Shown in pieces: positions 34,408 through 44,505 of a stretch of 64,000 nucleotides of DNA. The notes below the pieces were generated by a model. The model did no database searches. It was not told where the DNA came from and was given only the letters and a program-made list of their open reading frames with translations. The stretch is from positions 3,286,001-3,350,000 of the forward strand of contig NZ_CP097870.1 of the NCBI RefSeq assembly GCF_029223545.1, given 5' to 3'. The stretch is from Thauera sp. GDN1 (GTDB lineage Bacteria > Pseudomonadota > Gammaproteobacteria > Burkholderiales > Rhodocyclaceae). The stretch's first letter is position 1. Every line of letters begins with the position of its first letter. Position numbers and translations under genes: made by a program.

Positions 34408-37368
34408 TCACGCCAGCGTGCGCGCCGCCTCCACGATCGCGGCGATGCGCGCCTCGAGCGCATCGAGGGCGGGGGCGACGCCGGGCTCGCCCTGTTCGAT
34501 CGCCTTCTCCAGCGCCGCGGCGGCGTCCATGATCTCCAGCGCGCAGATGAAGCCCGCATTGCTGCGCAGCGTGTGCATGCGGCGGGCGGCGGCATCGACT
34601 TCGCCGCGATCGAGGTCCGCGCGCGCCTGCGCCACCACGCCGGCGTTGTCCTCGATGAAGAGCTCGAGCAGGCCGAGGAACATGCCGCGGTCCTTGCCGA
34701 GGCGCTGCATCGCGCGCTCGCGGTCGATGCCGGGCAGGACGGGAAAGTCGTCGGCGGCAGCCGGAGGGGCCGCTGCAGGCGCTTGCGCACCCGGCGCGCG
34801 CCGGGCGATCCAGCGCATCAGCACCTGTGTCATCTGCTCCAGATCCATCGGCTTGGGCAGCACGTCGTCGGCGCCGGCCGCGCGTGCGGCGGCCTGCTGG
34901 TCCGCGCGCACGCCGGCGGTGAAGGCGATCACCGGCAGCGCCGCGAGACCCAGTTCGCCGCGGATGCGGCGGGTGGCGCCGAGGCCGTCGAGCACCGGCA
35001 TCTGCACGTCCATCAGCACCGCGTCGAAGGCGTCCGCGCCGCTCCTGAGCACCTCGAGCGCCTGCTGGCCGTCCGCGGCCAGGGTCGCGCTGGCGCCCTC
35101 CAGTGCCAGCGCGCGCTCCACCAGGTCGCGGTTCATCGCGCTGTCGTCGACCACCAGCACATGCGCGCCGAGCAGCCGCGGGCCGCTCGCGCCCTCGGCC
35201 GGCGGCGGGGCGGCGGCGGTGACGGCTTCGCTGTCGGCCACGCGCTCGAGCGGCAGCTCGAACCAGAAGCGGCTGCCCAGACCGGGCTGGCTGTCGGCGC
35301 CGATCGTGCCGCCCATCAGCTCGACCAGGCGCTTGCAGATCGACAGCCCCAGCCCGGTGCCGCCGAAGCGGCGGCCGATGCCGGCGTCGGCCTGGGTGAA
35401 GGGGGTGAACAGGCGCGCCAGGGCCTCGGGCGCGATGCCGATGCCGGTATCGCGCACCTCCACGCGCAGGCGCAGACCCGCATCGGTGACTTCGTCGGCG
35501 CACACCCGCAGCGCCACCTCGCCGCGCTCGGTGAACTTGATCGCGTTGCCGACCAGGTTGAGCAGGATCTGCTCGATGCGCAGGCCGTCGCCGCGCAGCA
35601 GGCCGGGCGGCAGCGCCGGCGGCTCGACACGCAGGGCCAGCCCCTTGGCGTGCGCGGCCTGGCCCATCAGGCTGTCGACGCTGGCGAGCAGCGCGGCGAG
35701 GTCGAAGGGCCGCGGCTCGATGCGCAGCTGGCCGGCCTCGATCTTGGACAGATCGAGCACGTCGTCGAGGATGGCGAGCAGCGACTGGCCGGCGCTGCGG
35801 ATGCGCCCGACCATGTCGCGCTGGTTGGCGGCGAGCGGCTCGCGCTCGAGCACCTGGGCGAGGCCGAGCACCGCGTTCATCGGCGTGCGGATCTCGTGGC
35901 TCATGTGGGCGAGGAACTCGCTCTTGGCGGCGTTGGCCGCAGCCGCTTCCGCCGAGGCCTGGCGCAGGCGCTCCTCCATCTCGATGCGCGCCGAGATGTC
36001 CTCGACGATGCCGAGGTAGCGCGGCGCGTCCTCCGAGGCCACCTGCACCGGCGCGAAGGCGAGACTGACCCACACCGGCGTGCCGTCCGGGCGCAGGTAG
36101 CGCTTGTTGAGCCGGTAGCCGGCGCTACGCCCGGCAGTGAGGCGGTCGAGCTGGACGCGGCTTTCGGCGACATCGTCGGGGTGGGTGAGCTGCATCGGAT
36201 CGGTACCGACCAGGGGCGCGGCGGGGCGCCCGACGATCTCGGCGAAGCGCGCGTTGGCCTCGGTGATCCGCCCGCTCTCCGGATCGAGCAGCACGACGCC
36301 GAGCGGGGCCTGCTCGAAGATCACCCGGAAGCGCGCCTCGGCGGCCTGGCGGGCCTGGAGCGCGGCGAGCTCCTGCTGCTCGCGGTCGCGGCGCCACATC
36401 AGGTAGCCGGCGGAATAGACCAGCAGCAGGCCCAGCCCCATCACCACGCCCATGCCCCAGGTGAGCGTGCGGATGCCGGAGTAGGCCTCGCGCTCGTCGA
36501 TCTCGGCGAGCATCAGCCACGGCGTGCCCGCGACCGCGGCGGCGTAGGCCAGCACCGGCACGCCGCGGTAGTCGCGTCCGCCGGCGAGGATGCCGCGCTC
36601 GCCGAGCGCGGCGCGCGCGGCCGGCAGGTCGGGGGTGGCGAGCGGGCGGGTCAGGCTGAGCGCGGCGGCCGCGTCGTGGCGCAGCGGGGTCAGGAAGCGC
36701 ACGCCGTCCGCGTCGCGGCGCACCAGGTAGGTCTCGGCGCTGCGGGTAGGCACCGGCCAGGACTCCACCATCGGATAGAGCTCGCTCTCGGCGCGCAGGC
36801 TCAGGTAGGCCACGCCGCGCACCGGCGAGCCCACCGGCGCGAGCACGCCGTAATGGACCTCGCCGCGGGCATCGACATGCAGGTCGACCAGTTCCACCCG
36901 CGGCCGGCGCATCACGTCGGCGATCAGCGTGGCATGGGCCGGGAGGTCCGGCGCGCCGAGGGTCAGCGCCGGCGCCCCGTGCTCGTCGAACAGCGCCAGG
37001 CCCTGCCAGCCGCGCAGGCGCGCGAGCTCCTCGACCAGCGCGCGCATGCGCGCGAACGCGGCTTCGTCGCGGCGCCCGCCGTCCAGCCAGTGCTCGAACA
37101 CCGCCTCGAGCTGGGAGTGGCCGGAGAAGTACATCTCGGCATCGACCCTCGCCTCGGCCAGCCAGCCCTCGATCTGCTGGCGCTTCTGCTCGGCGATGAC
37201 GGCCAGCGTGCGCTGCGTCTCGCGGCGGATCTCCTCGCTCAGCGAGCGGTAGCCGAAGGCGCTGACCGCGGCGATCAGCAGCGTGAGGGCGAGCAGCGGG
37301 AAGGCGAAGCGCAGCAGCGCCCGGCGGGCGGGCGGCGAAGTGAGGGCGCGTCGTGAAGCGTCATTCAT
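34408..37368 (-). CDS. Hybrid sensor histidine kinase with PAS, receiver and HPt domains
   Basis: A 986-aa membrane kinase. A first helix (about 14-36), a periplasmic sensor region (about 40-300), a second helix (about 305-330), a PAS domain (about 345-460), HisKA with 'HMSHEIRTPM' (near 488), HATPase with 'NLVGNAIKFTERG' and 'FGGTGLGLSICKRL', a receiver with 'VLMDVQMPVLDG' (Asp near 786), and a C-terminal HPt with 'RMHTLRSNAGF' (His near 930). This allows an internal phosphorelay; the output regulator is not adjacent. The start is the Met at 37368; an earlier Met adds 19 residues. Confidence 0.92.
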   Translation of the reverse strand: MNDASRRALTSPPARRALLRFAFPLLALTLLIAAVSAFGYRSLSEEIRRETQRTLAVIAEQKRQQIEGWLAEARVDAEMYFSGHSQLEAVFEHWLDGGRRDEAAFARMRALVEELARLRGWQGLALFDEHGAPALTLGAPDLPAHATLIADVMRRPRVELVDLHVDARGEVHYGVLAPVGSPVRGVAYLSLRAESELYPMVESWPVPTRSAETYLVRRDADGVRFLTPLRHDAAAALSLTRPLATPDLPAARAALGERGILAGGRDYRGVPVLAYAAAVAGTPWLMLAEIDEREAYSGIRTLTWGMGVVMGLGLLLVYSAGYLMWRRDREQQELAALQARQAAEARFRVIFEQAPLGVVLLDPESGRITEANARFAEIVGRPAAPLVGTDPMQLTHPDDVAESRVQLDRLTAGRSAGYRLNKRYLRPDGTPVWVSLAFAPVQVASEDAPRYLGIVEDISARIEMEERLRQASAEAAAANAAKSEFLAHMSHEIRTPMNAVLGLAQVLEREPLAANQRDMVGRIRSAGQSLLAILDDVLDLSKIEAGQLRIEPRPFDLAALLASVDSLMGQAAHAKGLALRVEPPALPPGLLRGDGLRIEQILLNLVGNAIKFTERGEVALRVCADEVTDAGLRLRVEVRDTGIGIAPEALARLFTPFTQADAGIGRRFGGTGLGLSICKRLVELMGGTIGADSQPGLGSRFWFELPLERVADSEAVTAAAPPPAEGASGPRLLGAHVLVVDDSAMNRDLVERALALEGASATLAADGQQALEVLRSGADAFDAVLMDVQMPVLDGLGATRRIRGELGLAALPVIAFTAGVRADQQAAARAAGADDVLPKPMDLEQMTQVLMRWIARRAPGAQAPAAAPPAAADDFPVLPGIDRERAMQRLGKDRGMFLGLLELFIEDNAGVVAQARADLDRGEVDAAARRMHTLRSNAGFICALEIMDAAAALEKAIEQGEPGVAPALDALEARIAAIVEAARTLA

Positions 37369-37447
37369 GGGCGAGGGGCCGCGCACTGCCCGGGCAAGGC
37401 GCGCACGCTGTGCTGCAGGGGGCAAGGGATGGCATGCGCACCGGGGC

Positions 37448-38317
37448 TCAGCGGCCGGCGCCGGCGAGGAACAGCGCCGGATCGACCATGGTCCGGTTGA
37501 GCATCACCGACCAGTGCAGGTGCGGCCCGGTGGCGCGCCCGGTGGCGCCGACCGCGCCGATGCGCGCGCCGGTGGCGACGAGATCGCCGACCTTCACGTC
37601 GATGCGGCTGAGGTGGCAATACATGGTCAGCAGGCCCTTGCCGTGATCCAGCCACACGGTGTGGCCGTTGAAGAAGTAGTCGCCGGTATCGATGACCCGC
37701 CCGGCGGCCGGCGCCACCACCGGCGTACCGCTGGGCGCGGCGATGTCCATGCCGCCGTGGGGCTTGCGCGGCTGGTCGTTGAACACGCGGCGCAGGCCGA
37801 AGGAACCGGAGCGCCGGCCCGGCACCGGCTGCCGCAGCTGCAGCGTGTCGGGGGCGGTGGCGCTCCAGGTGGCGATCACCTCGGCGGTGTGGGCGCGCTC
37901 GCGCTCGTGACGGGCGAGATCCTGCGCCGACAGATCGACCTTGCCCGGCGCCACCTTCAGGCGCTGCTCGGCGTAGCGCACCGGCGCCACGGTGAAGCCC
38001 ACGCGCGCGGCCGGCTCGCCCTCGCGGCGCACCTCGAGCACGCGCTCGCCGGGCTCGGCCTCGAGCGGGACGCCCACCACCGCGGTCCATCCGCCCGGCC
38101 GCCCGTTCACCAGCACCGGCACGCCATCGACGCTCGCCTGCGGCGCCACCAGCGCCGGTCCCAGCTCGACCAGCGCCACCCCGCCCGGCACGCTGCGCGC
38201 GCGCGGCAGCTCCATCGCCCAGGCCGGCGGTGCGGACAGCGCTGCGGCGAGGACGAGCGCCGCCAGCGCGAAACGACGGGGCAGCACCCCGGCGCGGAGG
38301 AAGAAAGACATCACCAT
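37448..38317 (-). CDS. Secreted M23 family metallopeptidase
   Basis: A 289-aa protein. An N-terminal signal peptide ends near Ala-Trp-Ala (about residue 35). Residues about 38-110 form a beta domain, and about 170-285 the M23 peptidase with His-Gly-Gly-Met-Asp, 'GTPVVAPAAGRVI', 'YCHLS' and 'GPHLHW', so all zinc and catalytic positions are present. M23 enzymes cut peptidoglycan peptide bridges or activate amidases in the periplasm. A second Met two codons downstream is an alternative start. It lies 79 bases upstream of, and reads away from, the hybrid kinase gene start on the same strand. Confidence 0.92.
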   Translation of the reverse strand: MVMSFFLRAGVLPRRFALAALVLAAALSAPPAWAMELPRARSVPGGVALVELGPALVAPQASVDGVPVLVNGRPGGWTAVVGVPLEAEPGERVLEVRREGEPAARVGFTVAPVRYAEQRLKVAPGKVDLSAQDLARHERERAHTAEVIATWSATAPDTLQLRQPVPGRRSGSFGLRRVFNDQPRKPHGGMDIAAPSGTPVVAPAAGRVIDTGDYFFNGHTVWLDHGKGLLTMYCHLSRIDVKVGDLVATGARIGAVGATGRATGPHLHWSVMLNRTMVDPALFLAGAGR

Positions 38318-38404
38318 CGGATTCCCGGCTGCAGTCGACGCGACAGAGGCGCCATCGGGGCGGATGATACCGGCTGGGCGCGGCGGAGGCGGCGAACACT
38401 GCGC

Positions 38405-38410
38405 TAGAAT
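38405..38410 (+). promoter_or_regulatory. -10 element of the AGCS symporter promoter
   Basis: TAGAAT in GCGCTAGAATCCGCC lies 75 bases upstream of the symporter ATG. A -35 match is weak. The extended sequence resembles two other candidate -10 regions in this window. Confidence 0.35.
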
Positions 38411-38485
38411 CCGCCACCTCATTTTTACCGCGCCCATACCCGGGCATAACCACACAGTGCTGCTACGAGCGGCAGGAGAACGCTG

Positions 38486-39931
<1,446 letters not shown>

Positions 39932-39952
39932 CGCCGTCCGTGACCGAAGCAT

Positions 39953-40008
39953 GAAGCGTGGAATCGCCAGACTGGCTAGACTGCAGTCAAGCGGCGATTC
40001 CCCGCTTC
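39953..40008. repeat. 16-bp inverted repeat between the AGCS and DUF6781-like genes
   Basis: The arms 39953-39968 and 39993-40008 pair at 15 of 16 positions around a 24-base loop. It lies 22 bases after the AGCS stop and 25 bases before the next ATG. There is no T-run after the right arm, so it is not a canonical intrinsic terminator; it may be a factor-dependent terminator, an mRNA-stabilising hairpin or an operator. Confidence 0.6.
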
Positions 40009-40033
40009 GTCATTTCCGCCCTGGAGACCGCAC

Positions 40034-40699
40034 ATGAGCCTCGACACCCGCCAGATCGAACGCGACGTGGAGGCCGCTGTCGGCGCCGACACCGCCTCCA
40101 TCGCCGAACGCGTCCGTGCCATCACCCTCGCCGCGCTGAGCGAAGGCCGCCTCGACGGCCAGGCCTTGCGCGCGGTGATGAACGCGGTCCTCGAAGGCGC
40201 GCAGAAGGGCGCGATGCCGGTCGACGCCGAACGCAGCGCCGCCTTCAAGGAAGCGATGCACGGCCTCGACCAGGCCATGGCCAGCGCCGCCCAGGCGACG
40301 CAGCTGGCGATGCAGGAAGCCATCGGCCGCAGCGCCGAGTTCTCGCGCGAGGGCCTGCGCCAGACGCTGGAGCCCTTCTCGAGCCTGGAAAACGACTTCA
40401 TCGGCGCGCTCAGCGATGCCGCCCGCAAGACCAGCGGCGAGGCCCGCAGCACGCTGAGCGAACTCGCCGAACACATGCGCCACAGCGGCACCGCCGCCGG
40501 CGCGCGCGTGCGCGACGCCGTCGCGGAGCTTGCCCATGCCAGCAGCAGCCTGGCCTGGTCGCAGTTCGACAGCGGCATGCAGACCCTGCGCAACCAGGCC
40601 GACCTGCTCGCCGGCCTCGCCGCCGGCGTGCTGCGCGGCCTCGCCGACCGCCTGCAGCCGGGCGCCGGCGAGAACGAACGGAAAGACACCCAGCGCTGA
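40034..40699 (+). CDS. Helical protein, DUF6781-like
   Basis: A 221-aa all-helical protein, Ala/Leu/Glu-rich, with no signal peptide or catalytic motif. The pattern resembles the DUF6781/phasin-like group: 'GAQKGAMPVDAERSAAFKEAMHGLDQAMASA' region with coiled-coil character and a C-terminal 'AGLAAGVLRGLADRLQPGAGE' amphipathic helix. Its stop and the start of the UbiB-like kinase gene share one base (TGATG), which implies translational coupling. The function is unknown; a regulator or membrane partner of the kinase is plausible. Confidence 0.7.
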   Translation: MSLDTRQIERDVEAAVGADTASIAERVRAITLAALSEGRLDGQALRAVMNAVLEGAQKGAMPVDAERSAAFKEAMHGLDQAMASAAQATQLAMQEAIGRSAEFSREGLRQTLEPFSSLENDFIGALSDAARKTSGEARSTLSELAEHMRHSGTAAGARVRDAVAELAHASSSLAWSQFDSGMQTLRNQADLLAGLAAGVLRGLADRLQPGAGENERKDTQR

Positions 40700-42390
40700 T
40701 GCTGCTGCAAGCCCTCGGCGCGGCCCGCGACCTGGCCCGCGCGCACGAGATCGCCACCGTGCTCGTGCGCTACGGCTTCAGCGACCTGGTGCGCCGCGTC
40801 GGCCTCGGCAACGCCCTCGAGCGCGCCGGCAAGGCGCTGCACTGGCGCGCGCCGGAAGTCCTCGCCCACATGGAGACACCCGAGCGCATCCGGCGCACGC
40901 TGGAGGAACTCGGCCCCACCTTCGTCAAGCTCGGCCAGGTGCTCGCCACCCGCGTGGACCTGTTCCCGCCGGAGTGGATCGCCGAGTTCGGCAAGCTGCA
41001 GGACGCCGCCCCCGCCGAGCCCTGGGAGCGCATCCGCGCGCAACTGGCCGAGGACCTCGGCGCCGACCCGGAGACGGTTTTCGCCGAGCTCGACCCGGCA
41101 CCGGTGGCCGCCGCCTCGCTCGCCCAGGTGCATCGCGCGCGCCTCGCCGACGGCCGCGCGGTCGTGCTGAAGGTGCGCCGGCCGGGCATCCGCCCGCAGG
41201 TCGAGGCCGACCTCAACCTGCTCTCCCGCCTGGCCGACCTGATCGACGCCGAGGCGCCCGAGCTGCGCCGCTACCGTCCACGCGAGGTGGTGCACGAATT
41301 CACCCTGTCGCTGCGCCGCGAGCTCGACTTCGCGGCCGAGTGCCGCAACGCCGAGCGCATCGCCGGCAAGCTCGCCGGCCACGCGGACATCGTGATCCCG
41401 GCCATCCACTGGACCTGGTGCGGCGAACGCCTCAACGTGCAGGACCGGATCGACGGCATTCCCGGCCGCCGCCTCGACCTGGTCGACGCCGCCGGCCTCG
41501 ACCGCAAGGCGCTCGCGCGCAGCGGCGCCGCCGCGGTGCTGAAGATGATGCTGGAGGACGGCCTGTTCCACGCCGACCCGCACCCCGGCAACGTGTTCTA
41601 CCTGCCCGGCAACCGCATCGCGCTGATCGACTTCGGCATGGTCGGCCGGCTGTCGGAGGCGCGCCGCCACGAGGTCGCGGTGATGCTGCTCGGCCTGGTC
41701 TCGGGCGACGCGGAGACGGTGGCCGAGGTCATGCAGGAATGGCGCAGCGGCGACGAAGGCGACAGCGACACCTCGCCCGAACGCCTGCGCCGCGACATCG
41801 AGGCCTTCGTCGACCAGTACAAGGGCGTGCCGCTCAAGCGTCTCGACCTCACCGCGATGCTGTCGGACCTGATGGCGCTGCTGCGCGATCACGGCCTGGC
41901 GCTGCCGCCCGACCTGGCGCTGATGATCAAGGCCTTCATCACCCTCGAAGGCCTGGGCCGCCAGCTCGACCCCGACTTCGACCTCGCCGGCGAGGTGCGC
42001 CCGCTGCTGGAGCAGGTCCTCGCCGCCCACCACGCCCCCGCCGCCATCGCCCGCCGCGGCCTGCGCGGCCTGGGCAGCACGCTGGACCTGGTCACCGGCC
42101 TGCCGCAGGACCTGCGCGACCTGCTGCGCGCCGGGCGGCGCGGCAAGCTGCAGATCCAGGTCGACGTGGTCGCGCTCAAGCGCACGGTCGACCAGCTCGA
42201 CCGTGCGATCAGCCGCATGACCCTGGGCATCGTCACCGCCGCGCTGATCATCGGCACCGCGATCCTGATGGCGGTGGTGCGCGACCCCGGCCTGGCCAGC
42301 CTGCGCACCCTCGGCCTGCTCGGCTTCCTCGGCGCGGTCGCCGGCGGGCTGTGGGTGCTGGTGTCGATCTGGCGCAGCGGACGGCGCTGA
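40699..42390 (+). CDS. UbiB/ABC1-like atypical kinase
   Basis: A 563-aa protein of the ABC1/UbiB atypical kinase family. Motifs in order are the KxGQ motif (Lys-Leu-Gly-Gln near 75), the Ala-rich loop 'AAASLAQVHRARL' replacing the P-loop, a Lys-Val-Arg strand, 'FHADPHPGNVF', and 'LIDFGMVGRL' (the DFG). Two C-terminal hydrophobic helices (about 510-530 and 535-560) anchor it. The family supports ubiquinone biosynthesis or lipid/isoprenoid handling. The true start is the ATG overlapping the DUF6781-like stop. It is not next to ubiE or ubiJ here, so ubiB identity is not certain. Confidence 0.9.
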   Translation: MLLQALGAARDLARAHEIATVLVRYGFSDLVRRVGLGNALERAGKALHWRAPEVLAHMETPERIRRTLEELGPTFVKLGQVLATRVDLFPPEWIAEFGKLQDAAPAEPWERIRAQLAEDLGADPETVFAELDPAPVAAASLAQVHRARLADGRAVVLKVRRPGIRPQVEADLNLLSRLADLIDAEAPELRRYRPREVVHEFTLSLRRELDFAAECRNAERIAGKLAGHADIVIPAIHWTWCGERLNVQDRIDGIPGRRLDLVDAAGLDRKALARSGAAAVLKMMLEDGLFHADPHPGNVFYLPGNRIALIDFGMVGRLSEARRHEVAVMLLGLVSGDAETVAEVMQEWRSGDEGDSDTSPERLRRDIEAFVDQYKGVPLKRLDLTAMLSDLMALLRDHGLALPPDLALMIKAFITLEGLGRQLDPDFDLAGEVRPLLEQVLAAHHAPAAIARRGLRGLGSTLDLVTGLPQDLRDLLRAGRRGKLQIQVDVVALKRTVDQLDRAISRMTLGIVTAALIIGTAILMAVVRDPGLASLRTLGLLGFLGAVAGGLWVLVSIWRSGRR

Positions 42391-42460
42391 AGCCGGGCAG
42401 GACCACACCCATCACCCTCGCCGCGCCCCGCCGGCGCCTCAGGTCTCCTTACCCGTACGC

Positions 42461-43321
42461 ATGACGCACCTGCTCGAACTGCCCAGCCCCTTCCCCTCCG
42501 AACCCGGCCTCGTGCGCCTGCTCGAAGCGCCCGGCAGCGATCCGGCCGAGCTCGCCGCGCGCCTGGTCGAGGGCCGCTACGACAAGCCCTTCGTGCTCGA
42601 GAACGGCGGCCTGCGCGCGCTGCATTTCAGCCTCGGCTACGTGCAGAGCATCATGGACATCGCCAACCCGGCGGCGCTGGTGCTGGCCTACGCCCAGCGC
42701 ATGATGGCCTTCCTGCTCTTCAACCCGCGCCCGCGGCGGATCACCCTGCTCGGGCTGGGCGGCGGCTCGCTGGCCAGCTTCTGCCACCGCCACCTGCCCG
42801 CGGCCGATCTCACCGCGCTCGAGATCGACCCGCAGGTGATCGCGCTGCGCGAGCTGTTCGGCGTGCCGCCCGACGACGAGCGCTTCCGTGTCGTCGCCGG
42901 CGACGGCGTGCATTGGATCGAGCACGCGACCACGCGCTGCGACGTGCTGCTGATCGACGCCTTCGGCGCCGAGGGCGTGGCGGGCGAGCTGCTCGAGTCG
43001 GATTTCTACAGCCACGCCTGCCGCCACCTGACGGGGCGGGGCATCCTGGTCATGAACCTGGCCGGCGAGCGCGAGGGCTACGCGCCGCACGTGGCGCGCG
43101 TGCTGGAAGTGTTCGACGAGCGCGTGATCGCCATTCCGGTGCGCGAGGACGGCAACCACATCCTGTTCGCCTTCCGCGACCCGGCCTTCGCGCCGCGCTG
43201 GCACTGGCTGCGCAGCCAGGCACAGGCGCTGCAGGGCCGGCTCGGACTCGACTTCCCGGCTTTCGCCCAGCAGCTCGAGGCCGGGGAGCGCCAGGGCCAC
43301 GCGCAGCGCCTGGCACGCTGA
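42461..43321 (+). CDS. Spermidine-synthase-like methyltransferase-fold protein
   Basis: A 286-aa aminopropyltransferase-like protein. Marks are 'LGLGGGSLASFCHRHLP' (cofactor loop, near 98-114), the acidic strand 'LTALEIDPQVI' and 'RCDVLLIDAFGAEGV' (near 165-179). The N-terminal 70 residues include an uncharacterised helical/strand segment. True spermidine synthases have an extra N-terminal beta domain and a clear catalytic Asp in the gate loop, so substrate assignment is open. It follows the kinase gene by 70 bases. Confidence 0.82.
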   Translation: MTHLLELPSPFPSEPGLVRLLEAPGSDPAELAARLVEGRYDKPFVLENGGLRALHFSLGYVQSIMDIANPAALVLAYAQRMMAFLLFNPRPRRITLLGLGGGSLASFCHRHLPAADLTALEIDPQVIALRELFGVPPDDERFRVVAGDGVHWIEHATTRCDVLLIDAFGAEGVAGELLESDFYSHACRHLTGRGILVMNLAGEREGYAPHVARVLEVFDERVIAIPVREDGNHILFAFRDPAFAPRWHWLRSQAQALQGRLGLDFPAFAQQLEAGERQGHAQRLAR

Positions 43322-43342
43322 GCGGCATCGTTCGCAGCGCGC

Positions 43343-43864
43343 TCAGCCCCCGCACTGCGCCGCCAGCCAGCGGCCCTCGGTCTCGACGTCGAGATCGCCG
43401 CGCGCGGACTGCATCGTCACCCGGGTGGTGAAGCGCTCGGGGCTGGCGACCCGCGCCTGGAAACTGCCGGTGGCGTCCGGGTCGGTGCAGCGCAGCTTGC
43501 CGATCACCGTGTCGCCGCCCTTCATCACGTCGCTCAGCGTGCAGTTGCCCTCGACCTTGCCGGAGTAGATCGTGTCCTGGCGCGCCTGCTCGGGCGTGAT
43601 GCAGCTGCGCACCGTGCCGTCCTGGCCGAGGCTGACGCCGCGCTGCGCCATCTGCTGCTCGATCATGCGCCGGGTGTCGGCGGGCAGGTTCTTGAGCTGC
43701 TGCTGCAGTTGCGCCATCTGCGAAGACATGTCGGGCAGGCCGCCGACGCTCAGACGGGTGGAACGGAACTCCCACAGGCCGGGACGGATGTCGGCGGCGG
43801 CGTGGGCGGCGGGCACGAGGCCGGCGAGCGCAAGGACGAGCACGGCGGAGCGGCGGATTGTCAT
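43343..43864 (-). CDS. DUF3617 periplasmic protein
   Basis: A 173-aa protein. A signal peptide ends near Ala-His-Ala-Ala (about residue 25). The DUF3617 fold shows in 'RPGLWEFRSTRLSVGG', a Gln-rich helix (49-61), and 'RSCITPEQARQDTIYSG' with two conserved Cys pairs. The family is of unknown function and found in Proteobacteria. An upstream in-frame Met would add 16 residues, but the ATG at 43864 leaves a standard signal peptide. Confidence 0.85.
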   Translation of the reverse strand: MTIRRSAVLVLALAGLVPAAHAAADIRPGLWEFRSTRLSVGGLPDMSSQMAQLQQQLKNLPADTRRMIEQQMAQRGVSLGQDGTVRSCITPEQARQDTIYSGKVEGNCTLSDVMKGGDTVIGKLRCTDPDATGSFQARVASPERFTTRVTMQSARGDLDVETEGRWLAAQCGG

Positions 43865-44056
43865 GGGAGGGCTTCCTGTCGTGGCGGATGGGGAAAGCGG
43901 CGCCCCGCGCAAGGCGCGGCGGACGGCCGGACGCCGGGATTATCTCAGGCGCGCGCCGCCCATTCCCGCTGCGGCCGCAGCGCGATGGTGAGCAAACATG
44001 TCAACCGCCGCGCCCCTGCCGGCCGACGGAAACGGCGCATCGGCCGCCAGCTGGCC

Positions 44057-44062
44057 TATAAT
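44057..44062 (+). promoter_or_regulatory. Perfect -10 hexamer (TATAAT) in the gene-poor gap
   Basis: TATAAT followed by CCGGGCC resembles the other -10-like elements of this window and is the best single match to the consensus. No convincing -35 hexamer is seen 17 bases upstream. Confidence 0.4.
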
Positions 44063-44095
44063 CCGGGCCTTCCTCCCATCGCCGCCCGCCAGCCC

Positions 44096-44272
44096 ATGTC
44101 CGCAGCCCATCGTCCCGCCCTCCATCACGCGCCGCTGCGCGTGGGCGGTCGTGTGCGCGCCATCGCCTGCGACGGCTCCCCGCTGCGCGATCTGACCACA
44201 CAGCTCGCCTTCAAGGTCACAGGGTCTCCCGCCGTGCTTTCCCAAGCCGTGCGGGATCCGGCCAGGGGCTGA
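44096..44272 (+). CDS. Short open frame, 58 aa, unrecognised
   Basis: The frame starts 33 bases after a TATAAT hexamer and encodes 58 residues with a His/Arg-rich N-terminus. No ribosome site stands out, and composition alone does not separate it from chance in such GC-rich DNA. It might be the 5' end of a broken gene. I keep it only because it follows a strong promoter-like element. Confidence 0.2.
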   Translation: MSAAHRPALHHAPLRVGGRVRAIACDGSPLRDLTTQLAFKVTGSPAVLSQAVRDPARG

Positions 44273-44293
44273 GCCCCGCCCCCCCCGCACGGC
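44246..44293. repeat. Nested hairpin (10-bp outer arms, 5-bp inner stem)
   Basis: GCCGTGCGGG (44246-44255) pairs with CCCGCACGGC (44284-44293); inside lies GGGGC-TGA-GCCCC (44265-44277). The structure overlaps the end of the short open frame. There is no T-tract. It may terminate transcription from the TATAAT element or be part of a structured RNA. Confidence 0.6.
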
Positions 44294-44505
44294 ACCTTGC
44301 CCGGGGCGCGCATGCGCGTGCCCTGTTCAACGTGCAGCCAGGGCGGGACGCAACGCCGAGCATCATCCGGGACCGTAGCCACGGTCGGGCCACAGGCCAT
44401 CCACCGCGACCGGACATCCGCATCCACCCCGCCACAGCTGCCTTCACAGCGCAATACGCTCGCCGTACGCCATTCGCGGCGGCACGCCGGCTCAGGGGTG
44501 ATGTC

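Larger units (their letters stand above)
43865..44505. other. 640-base gap: promoter-like element, short open frame, hairpin
   Basis: No recognisable gene fills this stretch. It holds a TATAAT hexamer at 44057-44062, an ATG-initiated open frame of 58 codons (44096-44272) 33 bases later, and a nested hairpin at 44246-44293 near the end of that frame. The remainder (44294-44505) shows no obvious coding pattern. A small RNA, a decayed gene start or a short peptide are all possible. Confidence 0.4.
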
